Origin: DATCVR01 sp036566745
Lineage (GTDB): Bacteria; Actinomycetota; Actinomycetes; Jiangellales; Jiangellaceae
Assembly: GCA_036566745.1 (NCBI GenBank)
Contig: DATCVR010000286.1
Coordinates: forward strand, 1-5,405
Direction of reading: 5' to 3'
Length of the DNA: 5,405 bases
Each line of letters opens with the position of its first letter. The stretch's first letter is position 1. The translations under genes were made by a program, and so were the position numbers. Positions 1-5,405 of this stretch are shown in pieces. The notes under the pieces are model-generated. The model saw only the letters and a list, made by a program, of their open reading frames with translations. It did no database searches and was not told the DNA's origin.

Positions 1-1339
1 TGGCCGCCAGCAGGATGGCCTGGATGCGCTCGCGGACGTCGGTGTTGTAGCGGTCGCGGGGCAGGTAGACGAGGAAGGAGAGGAAGCGGCCGTAGTCGTC
101 GCGCCGCACGAACATCCGCAGCTGGCGGCGTTCTTGCAGGTGGACGACGGCCAATGCGGTGGGCAGGAGCTCTTCGACGGGTGTCTGGAACAGCTCGTCG
201 CGCGGGTACGTCTCGAGGACCTGGAGTAGATCCTTGCCCGAGTGCGACGTGAGGGTGAACCCGCTCTGCTCGATGACCTGCTGGACACGCCGCCGCAGCA
301 CCGGAATGCGCAGCACGCTCTCGGTGTAGGCCGGCGACGTCAGCAGGCCGAGGAAGCGGCGCTCGCCCACGACCTCGCCGGACTCGTCGAACATCTTGAC
401 GCCGATGTAGTCGAGATAGGTCGAGCGGTGCACGGTGGCCTTGGAGTTGGCCTTGGTGAGCACCAGGAGGCGCTTCTCGCGGGCCTTGGCGCGCACCTCG
501 GGCGGAAGCTTCGCGAACGAGCCGGAGAGGTCCTGGTCGGCGCGGAGGATGCCCAGGCCGGACGCGGTGACCGCGCGCAGGACCTCCTCACCGTCGACGA
601 CGTCGAGGAGGTACTCGCGGTACCCCAGGAAGGTGAAGTGCTCGTCGGCCAGCCAGCGGAGCAGCTCGCTGGCCTCGTCGACCTCGTCGTCGGACACCGG
701 CAGAGCGGCGGCGTCGAGCTCGTCGGCGATGTCCTCGGCCCGCTGCCGCATGCGCGGCCAGTCCTCGACCGCCTCGCGGACGTCGCGCAGCACCCCGCGG
801 AGGGCCTCCTCGATGCGGTGCTGCTCGTCGGGGTCGTCGGTGCGGCCGATCTCGACGTGCATCCACGACTCGACGACGGCGTCGGGGGTGGAGGCCAGGC
901 GGGGGTCGTTGTCGCCGAACTCGCAGACCTCGATGAGCGAGCCGGTGATGTCGCGGCGGACCACGAGCTGGGGGTGGACGACGAGGTGGACCACGTGGTC
1001 CTGCTCGGCCAGAGCCATCGTGATGGAGTCGACCAGGAACGGCATGTCGTCGGTGACGACCTCGACGACGGTGTGGCCGGACGCCCAACCGTGATCGTCG
1101 ATGGTGGGCGTGTAGACGTGCACGACGGACGTGCCCTGCGGACGCTCCTGGGCGGCCCTGCGGTGGGACGCCGCAGCGCCGTAGACGTCGACCGGGTCGC
1201 GGTCGAGGACGTCCTCGGCGGCGACGTGCCGGTAGTAGCGGCGAAGGAACGTCTCGTCGGCGCCCGGGTGGCTCCGATCGACGACTGCTGAAGCCTTGGC
1301 CAGCAGCTCGGACTTGGCTTCGTCGAGCCGGTTACGCAT
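1..1339 (-). CDS. gdh: NAD-specific glutamate dehydrogenase, large class, N-terminal part (gene runs off the left edge)
   Basis: This is the first 446 residues of the large (about 1,600-residue) bacterial NAD-glutamate dehydrogenase, which oxidatively deaminates L-glutamate to 2-oxoglutarate and ammonia in the cytosol. Family hallmarks are visible in order: DDMPFLVDS at residues 97-105, FTFLGYREY at 235-243, a KANSKATVHRSTYLDYIG block at 296-313, ERRFLGLLTSPAYTES at 326-341, YPRDELFQ at 378-385 and VYLPRDRYNT at 424-433. These belong to the N-terminal ACT-like regulatory portion; the catalytic dehydrogenase domain lies beyond position 1. The frame stays open to the window edge with no stop. 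The ATG at 1339 is preceded by GAGG (1349-1352) with a 9-nt spacer, and no better upstream start is apparent. It lies downstream of kynA on the same strand, 269 bp away, so separate transcription is likely. In mycobacteria and corynebacteria glutamate metabolism at this branch is controlled by FHA proteins such as GarA/OdhI; nothing in this window tests that. Family assignment is near certain; the symbol is generic. Confidence 0.96.
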   Translation of the reverse strand, partial: MRNRLDEAKSELLAKASAVVDRSHPGADETFLRRYYRHVAAEDVLDRDPVDVYGAAASHRRAAQERPQGTSVVHVYTPTIDDHGWASGHTVVEVVTDDMPFLVDSITMALAEQDHVVHLVVHPQLVVRRDITGSLIEVCEFGDNDPRLASTPDAVVESWMHVEIGRTDDPDEQHRIEEALRGVLRDVREAVEDWPRMRQRAEDIADELDAAALPVSDDEVDEASELLRWLADEHFTFLGYREYLLDVVDGEEVLRAVTASGLGILRADQDLSGSFAKLPPEVRAKAREKRLLVLTKANSKATVHRSTYLDYIGVKMFDESGEVVGERRFLGLLTSPAYTESVLRIPVLRRRVQQVIEQSGFTLTSHSGKDLLQVLETYPRDELFQTPVEELLPTALAVVHLQERRQLRMFVRRDDYGRFLSFLVYLPRDRYNTDVRERIQAILLAA

Positions 1340-1350
1340 CGCTGTCAACC

Positions 1351-1386
1351 TCGTTGTGATCGCGCCGCACTTCGTTGTGCGGACGC
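1351..1386. repeat. Direct and inverted repeats just upstream of gdh (operator or leader-hairpin candidate)
   Basis: TCGTTGTG occurs twice on the plus strand, at 1351-1358 and 1372-1379, offset by exactly 21 bp, about two helical turns. The second copy is part of a perfect inverted repeat, CCGCAC (1365-1370), loop TTCGTT, GTGCGG (1377-1382). The stem extends with GCG (1362-1364) and CGC (1384-1386) around a bulged A at 1383. The block lies between the gdh start codon and its candidate -10 box, so it could be a repressor site or a hairpin in the 5' leader. The first repeat touches the GAGG ribosome-binding site. The sequence pattern is direct observation; the regulatory role is inferred. Confidence 0.4.
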
Positions 1387-1391
1387 ATCCG

Positions 1392-1397
1392 ACCTTA
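1392..1397 (-). promoter_or_regulatory. Candidate -10 element for gdh
   Basis: On the minus strand this reads TAAGGT, a TANNNT-type -10 box. It would place a start of transcription near 1385, giving a leader of about 46 nt before the gdh ATG. No convincing -35 hexamer is found 16-18 bp upstream; the region there instead carries a small inverted repeat, GGCAC (1406-1410) and GTGCC (1418-1422). The call rests on a single hexamer and is weak. Confidence 0.25.
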
Positions 1398-1445
1398 GTC
1401 CCTCGGGCACCCTCCGAGTGCCTCTGGGCGGTGGCTGTGGACGAC

Positions 1446-1474
1446 CCCGAACACGGAGGTCACCGGTGCTCGGG
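1446..1474 (-). terminator. Stem-loop between kynA and gdh; possible terminator or attenuator
   Basis: On the minus strand the arms CCCGAGCAC and GTGTTCGGG pair as a continuous 9-bp stem with one G-U wobble around an 11-nt loop. On the plus strand the wobble becomes an A-C mismatch, so the structure favours the direction of kynA and gdh transcription. No U-tract follows, which is common for actinobacterial hairpin terminators but also makes the call uncertain. It lies about 135 nt after the kynA stop and about 105 nt before the gdh start. The loop side contains the 8-bp palindrome CACCGGTG (1461-1468). Confidence 0.35.
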
Positions 1475-1495
1475 AACAAGCTCACGCCTGCTCAC
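1460..1495 (-). CDS. Possible 11-residue leader peptide upstream of gdh
   Basis: A short frame starts with GTG at 1495 and encodes MSRRELVPEHR before a TGA at 1462-1460. It has an unusually good ribosome-binding site for its context: AGGAG at 1503-1507 with a 7-nt spacer. Its last codons (CCC GAG CAC) form the 5' arm of the stem-loop at 1446-1474, and its stop lies in the loop. A ribosome moving to the end would therefore open the hairpin, as in attenuators. Seven of the eleven residues (three Arg, two Glu, one Pro, one His) are amino acids that feed into glutamate, the substrate of the next gene. An in-frame ATG at 1513 would give 17 residues but has no ribosome-binding site. A frame this short can arise by chance, so this is a hypothesis. 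Confidence 0.2.
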   Translation of the reverse strand: MSRRELVPEHR

Positions 1496-1608
1496 GATCG
1501 CTCTCCTGAACATGGTGCCGGAGGGGCCGTAGTAGGGGGCAAACCCTGAGGTCCCGACGTCGCTCCGACGCCGCCCGACGGGCTCGGACGCAGCCGCGTC
1601 ACGGCCGT

Positions 1609-2445
1609 TCAGAGCCACGAACGCAGCTCCCAGAGCACCGGGTAATAGCGCAGCTCGAGGCGTCCGCGCAGGTAGGAGGCCCCCGACGAGCCGCCGGTGC
1701 CGCTCTTGGTGCCGATCATGCGCTCGACCATCGTCACGTGCCGGGCCCGCCAGCCGGCCGCCCGCTCGTCGTGGACCAGCAGCGCCTCCGCCAGCTCCCA
1801 CACCTCGCCGTAGCGGCCACGGTCGCGCGCGACGGCACGCAGCGAGGCGCGCACGTCGTCGTCGCCTCCGGCCGCGAGGTCGTGGGCCGTGAGGACGTCA
1901 AGGAAGGCGTCCCACAGGGTGGGTTCGTCGAGGCGCCGGCGCAGCCGAGCGGACTCGTCGGCAGTCAGGCCGCGGAAGCGCTCGACGAACCCCTCGTCCT
2001 TGGCTCCCGAGATGAACTCGAGTTCGCGGAACTGGACCGACTGGAACCCGCTCGCCGGCGCCAGCCGGGCCCGGAACTCGAGGAAGTCCTGCGGCGTCAT
2101 GGTCTCGAGCACGCCCACCTGCTCGATCAGGATCCGCTCGATCTCGTGGACGCGGCCCAGCAGGTGGCGGGCCCACCACAACCGCCCCTCGACCATGGCG
2201 TCGCGCGCGGACTCGACCTCGCACAGCAGCTGCTTGAACCACAGTTCGTAGACCTGGTGGATGGTGATGAACAACAGCTCGTCGTGGGCGTCCGTCTCGA
2301 GACGCTGCTGGTCGAGCAGGGCGTCGAGCCGGAGGTACGTGCCATAGGTGAGACGGGCGCCGTCCTCGCCGAAGTGCGCCGACGGCGGCGCCACGCCGGG
2401 ATCGCCGGCGACGGCACGGTCGGCATCGGTACGGTCGTGTGTCAC
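1609..2445 (-). CDS. kynA: Tryptophan 2,3-dioxygenase
   Basis: The 278-residue product is a heme-dependent cytosolic dioxygenase, a homotetramer in characterised family members. It converts L-tryptophan and O2 to N-formyl-L-kynurenine, the first step of the kynurenine pathway. The start is YGTYLRLDALLDQQ (34-47), followed by HDELLFITIHQVYELWFKQ (54-72), PQDFLEFRARLAPASGFQS (118-136) and SGTGGSSG (248-255). Residues matching the Xanthomonas enzyme's active site align at constant offset: Phe59 and His63 (F51/H55), Phe124 or Phe121 region with Arg125 (R117), Leu128, Ser132-Gly133 (S124-G125), heme-ligand His236 (H240) and Thr250 (T254). All key positions are present, so it should be active. The start is the GTG at 2445, where homology begins; the frame stays open upstream to 2703 but only as antisense of the DUF2505 gene. 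No good Shine-Dalgarno precedes GTG, fitting a leaderless message. No kynurenine formamidase or kynureninase gene is adjacent. Confidence 0.96.
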   Translation of the reverse strand: MTHDRTDADRAVAGDPGVAPPSAHFGEDGARLTYGTYLRLDALLDQQRLETDAHDELLFITIHQVYELWFKQLLCEVESARDAMVEGRLWWARHLLGRVHEIERILIEQVGVLETMTPQDFLEFRARLAPASGFQSVQFRELEFISGAKDEGFVERFRGLTADESARLRRRLDEPTLWDAFLDVLTAHDLAAGGDDDVRASLRAVARDRGRYGEVWELAEALLVHDERAAGWRARHVTMVERMIGTKSGTGGSSGASYLRGRLELRYYPVLWELRSWL

Positions 2446-2451
2446 GTGTCC

Positions 2452-2457
2452 AATGTA
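2452..2457 (-). promoter_or_regulatory. Candidate -10 box of a leaderless kynA promoter
   Basis: The minus strand reads TACATT here, a TANNNT-type -10 hexamer. Six bases separate it from the GTG start codon of kynA, so the first base of GTG falls where transcription would begin. This fits the absence of a clear Shine-Dalgarno and the frequency of leaderless messages in actinobacteria. The -35 position carries no TTGACA-like sequence; the expected spacer is filled by the inverted repeat at 2457-2477. No mapped transcription start supports this. Confidence 0.4.
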
Positions 2458-2477
2458 TGAGCCAGGATGTGGCTCAT
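2457..2477. repeat. 7-7-7 inverted repeat in the kynA/DUF2505 divergent gap
   Basis: ATGAGCC (2457-2463) and GGCTCAT (2471-2477) are perfect inverted repeats around AGGATGT. Seen from kynA, the element lies immediately upstream of the candidate -10 box and fills the promoter spacer, so a bound protein would affect kynA transcription. Seen from the plus strand, its loop holds the AGGA ribosome-binding site of the DUF2505 gene, and the second arm holds the first two bases of its preferred ATG. If that message begins upstream, an RNA hairpin could limit translation. The symmetry is observed directly; the function is inferred. Confidence 0.5.
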
Positions 2478-2970
2478 GGACCTGCACAGCGAGCTTCGCT
2501 TCGACGCCGACCCCTACGCGGTCTTCGCGATGCTGACCGACGAGGCCTTCATCGCGCGCAAGACCCTCGCCGCGAACGCCCTGCGCCACGAGTCGTCGGT
2601 GCGTCGCGAGGGCGACCGTGTGACGATCGATCTGGTGCGGGTGATGCCGCCGGACGTGCCCGACTTCGTCCGCAGGTTCGTGGGCGAGACGATCGACGTC
2701 CACCAGGTCGACACCTGGGAGGCCGCTGAGCCCGACGGCTCACGCACCGGCCGCATCCAGCTCGACATGGTGGGCGCGCCGGTGACGTGCACCGGCACCA
2801 TGGGGCTGCGACGCACCGGCGATGTCACGGTGGTCACCATCGACGGGCTGCTGAAGGCGTCGGTGCCGTTGTTCGGGGGCAAGATCGAGCAGGCGGTCCA
2901 CCAGGGACTCACCGAGGTCGCGAAGATCGAGCAGCGGGTCGGCAACGACTGGCTCGACGGCCGTCGCTGA
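2476..2970 (+). CDS. DUF2505 domain-containing protein
   Basis: The 164-residue product matches the actinobacterial DUF2505 family, which resembles the START/SRPBCC-type lipid- or ligand-binding fold. The pattern is an N-terminal DLHSELRFDADPYAVFAMLTD segment, where a first strand leads into a helix. Alternating strands follow, then a closing segment resembling SVPLFGGKIEQAV with a long C-terminal helix ending KIEQRVGNDWL. There is no signal peptide or membrane segment. The function of the family is unknown. The start at 2476 is chosen because AGGA at 2464-2467 lies 8 nt before it; an in-frame ATG at 2467 would add three residues (MWL) but has no ribosome-binding site. The gene is divergent from kynA with 30 bp between start codons, suggesting shared control, and convergent with the next gene. 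Family assignment was made by eye from sequence character. Confidence 0.85.
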   Translation: MDLHSELRFDADPYAVFAMLTDEAFIARKTLAANALRHESSVRREGDRVTIDLVRVMPPDVPDFVRRFVGETIDVHQVDTWEAAEPDGSRTGRIQLDMVGAPVTCTGTMGLRRTGDVTVVTIDGLLKASVPLFGGKIEQAVHQGLTEVAKIEQRVGNDWLDGRR

Positions 2971-2983
2971 CCGCCCGGCCGGG
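2955..2983. terminator. GC-rich palindromes at the convergent gene ends; possible bidirectional terminator
   Basis: Two perfect palindromes lie close together: CGACGGCCGTCG (2955-2966), covering the last codons of the DUF2505 gene, and CCCGGCCGGG (2974-2983), in the 26-bp gap before the converging gene's stop. Neither has a natural loop nor a U-tract, so a classical hairpin is doubtful. Their place between two converging stops makes a role in ending transcription possible. Short GGCC-centred palindromes are also expected by chance in DNA this rich in G and C. Confidence 0.25.
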
Positions 2984-2996
2984 TCGTCGCCGCAGG

Positions 2997-3560
2997 TCAG
3001 CGGCCCGGAACGCCGCCGTCGAGGGCACGCAGCGAGACGTTGTTGCGCTCGGCCGATGCGGCCCGGCGGGCGCCCGAACGCGGCTTCTCGGCCGCGACCT
3101 CGGCGGTCTCCTTCTCGATCAGGGCCTCGACCAGCTCGGCCGGCCCGGTGACGGCAAGCGCCAGCGCCCGGCCGAGGTCGTCGCGGTCGAGGGGTTCCTC
3201 GGCGGTGCGCCGCAGCCGGTCGGACAGGTCGATGACCTTGTCGGCGGAGCCCAGCGCCGATCGCGCCGCCATGAGGTGACCGCGCTGCAACGGCCGTCCG
3301 GCGATCATCAGCGCCAGGGCCTCGGCGGTGTCGCTCCAGTCCGATGCCGGCGATTGCTCGCCCACCAGCCCCGCGACGCCCGCGATGACCCGGTCGGAGG
3401 CGGCGGCCAGCCGCTCGCTGGTCTCGCTGTCGCTGTCGAAGGCCGCCAGCCGCAGCGCCACGGCAGTGACCAGGGCACTGTCCGCTGGACTGCGCCGAGG
3501 CTGGGAGAGCAGCCGCACAGCTTTAGCGACATACGGCCGGGTAGGCAGCCGATCATCCAT
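2997..3560 (-). CDS. Uncharacterised small helical protein, downstream of pruA
   Basis: I do not recognise this 187-residue product. It is rich in Ala, Leu, Arg, Asp and Glu and looks almost wholly alpha-helical and soluble. Successive amphipathic stretches are visible, for instance the segment LVTAVALRLAAF near residues 30-41 and an acidic region EALIEKETAEVAAEK near 147-161. A basic tail follows (SGARRAASAERNN). There is no signal peptide, membrane segment or cysteine motif. Start choice: ATG at 3560, with GAAGG 10 nt upstream; the GTG just before it (3563, 7-nt spacing) is equally possible. An in-frame ATG at 3596 would begin 3 nt after the pruA stop, but it lacks a ribosome-binding site, and its first ten codons use A/T-ending triplets unlike the rest. 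Same strand and 39-nt gap indicate co-transcription with pruA, so a link to proline catabolism is plausible but only by position. Confidence 0.75.
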   Translation of the reverse strand: MDDRLPTRPYVAKAVRLLSQPRRSPADSALVTAVALRLAAFDSDSETSERLAAASDRVIAGVAGLVGEQSPASDWSDTAEALALMIAGRPLQRGHLMAARSALGSADKVIDLSDRLRRTAEEPLDRDDLGRALALAVTGPAELVEALIEKETAEVAAEKPRSGARRAASAERNNVSLRALDGGVPGR

Positions 3561-3570
3561 CACGGTGACA

Positions 3571-3577
3571 CCTTCGT
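3571..3577 (-). promoter_or_regulatory. Ribosome-binding site that decides the start of the gene after pruA
   Basis: On the minus strand GAAGGTG-like sequence lies 5-10 nt ahead of a GTG (3563) and an ATG (3560), whereas nothing similar precedes the ATG at 3596. It directly follows three tandem CGAA units (3573-3584, minus strand), which overlap its first bases. Confidence 0.5.
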
Positions 3578-3599
3578 TCGTTCGGTTTTCGGGCATCGG

Positions 3600-5240
<1,641 letters not shown>

Positions 5241-5273
5241 GGCGAATGGCTCCGATCATCGTCGAACGTCGCG

Positions 5274-5301
5274 AGTATGACGACAGTATCCACGGTGTCG
5301 C
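5274..5301 (-). promoter_or_regulatory. Candidate pruA promoter
   Basis: The minus strand carries GCGACA (5296-5301), a 16-bp spacer, then CATACT (5274-5279), a plausible -35/-10 pair with four matches to each consensus. Transcription would begin near 5267, leaving a leader of about 27 nt that includes the GGAG ribosome-binding site. A second -10-like hexamer, GATACT (5285-5290), lies 11 bp upstream. The spacing is slightly short. Confidence 0.35.
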
Positions 5302-5329
5302 CCGCGCCGCCCTCCCACGTTCGGGTCTC

Positions 5330-5372
5330 ATGTGGTCAAGACAACGGACAATTCCTGCGGAGCAAACCACAT
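5330..5372. repeat. Widely spaced inverted repeat upstream of pruA
   Basis: ATGTGGT (5330-5336) and ACCACAT (5366-5372) are exact inverted repeats separated by 29 bp. Within them GACAA is repeated with a 7-bp offset (5340-5344 and 5347-5351). The element lies roughly 30-70 bp upstream of the candidate -35 of pruA, where an activator site would be expected. Proline-catabolic operons in actinobacteria are commonly switched on by a PucR-type activator encoded next to pruA; whether one lies beyond 5405 cannot be seen. Confidence 0.35.
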
Positions 5373-5386
5373 CAGTTCGAACTCAT
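5371..5386. repeat. Perfect palindrome AGTTCGAACT upstream of pruA
   Basis: AGTTCGAACT at 5374-5383 is a perfect 10-bp palindrome; counting one symmetric mismatch the symmetry reaches 16 bp (AT at 5371-5372 and AT at 5385-5386). It sits in a locally A/T-richer, non-coding stretch. It is not an actinobacterial LexA box, which has GAAC and GTTC separated by four bases. It may be an operator of pruA or of a gene beginning beyond the right edge. Confidence 0.35.
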
Positions 5387-5405
5387 CCACTTCGTCAGGA
5401 CATTC

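Larger units (their letters stand above)
1340..1608. other. Intergenic region between kynA and gdh
   Basis: This 269-bp stretch holds no convincing protein gene. Besides the elements listed separately, it contains GCTCACG repeated with a 10-bp offset (1480-1486 and 1490-1496). Right after the kynA stop there is also a broken hairpin: CCGA and TCGG flank an inner GCCC-GTC-GGGC stem, about 1566-1588. That hairpin is GC-rich, with a 4-nt bulge and no U-tract, and might help end kynA transcription. No tRNA, riboswitch or insertion sequence was recognised. Confidence 0.5.
5241..5405. other. Upstream region of pruA, non-coding
   Basis: No plausible gene is found on either strand; minus-strand frames contain closely spaced stops and G/C bias is lower than in the genes. 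The stretch from about 5326 to the edge is visibly richer in A and T, as promoter regions are. It may be shared with a divergent gene starting beyond the window. Confidence 0.5.

Noticed and set aside
242..1291. Long plus-strand open frame of 349 codons
   Set aside because: It is antisense to the clear glutamate dehydrogenase frame; its Val/Asp/Gly/Leu-rich translation is the usual shadow of a high-GC gene.
1296..1532. Plus-strand 78-codon frame across the gdh start and the intergenic region
   Set aside because: It partly overlaps gdh antisense, has no ribosome-binding site and no recognisable family; the bases are better explained as gdh upstream sequence.
1500..1560. C-rich minus-strand stretch considered as a 6C-type structured RNA or riboswitch
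   Set aside because: The C-runs do not fall in two hairpin loops and no extended pairing was found.
2446..2703. Upstream extension of the tryptophan dioxygenase frame by 86 codons
   Set aside because: The extension is antisense to the DUF2505 gene, has no dioxygenase similarity, and the family's N-terminus fits the GTG at 2445.
5374..5383. SOS (LexA) box
   Set aside because: The actinobacterial box has GAAC and GTTC halves separated by four bases; here the halves are GTTC and GAAC fused without a gap and in the reverse order.

Overview
The window is high-GC DNA with strong G/C preference at third codon positions. Its gene set (the large class of NAD-glutamate dehydrogenase, a DUF2505 protein, an actinobacterial-type PruA) points to an actinobacterium, probably near Nocardioides or Aeromicrobium. 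That placement is inferred from protein character, since no marker gene is present. There is no sign of a mobile element, CRISPR array, rRNA, tRNA or prophage; it reads as core amino-acid catabolism.

Layout from left to right. Positions 1-1339 (minus strand) hold the first 446 residues of a large NAD-specific glutamate dehydrogenase whose C-terminal end lies off the left edge. Positions 1340-1608 are non-coding apart from possible regulatory structure: a short leader-peptide candidate, a 9-bp stem-loop, and direct and inverted repeats just before the gdh start. Positions 1609-2445 (minus) encode tryptophan 2,3-dioxygenase (kynA). A very tight divergent gap, about 30 bp, separates kynA from a DUF2505 protein gene on the plus strand (2476-2970); a 7-7-7 inverted repeat sits in this gap. 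Convergent to it, after 26 bp, is an uncharacterised helical protein gene (2997-3560, minus). That gene lies directly downstream of pruA (3600-5240, minus), which encodes L-glutamate gamma-semialdehyde dehydrogenase. Positions 5241-5405 are a lower-GC upstream region with a candidate pruA promoter and two palindromic elements.

How the genes fit together. PruA turns glutamate semialdehyde from proline or ornithine breakdown into glutamate, and the NAD-glutamate dehydrogenase deaminates glutamate to 2-oxoglutarate. KynA opens the tryptophan ring in the first step of the kynurenine pathway. The shared theme is use of amino acids as carbon and nitrogen sources. Proline dehydrogenase, the usual partner of PruA, is not in the window. 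The two proteins of unknown function and the regulatory structures are the only parts that are not routine. I see no new defence, mobile or biosynthetic system here.
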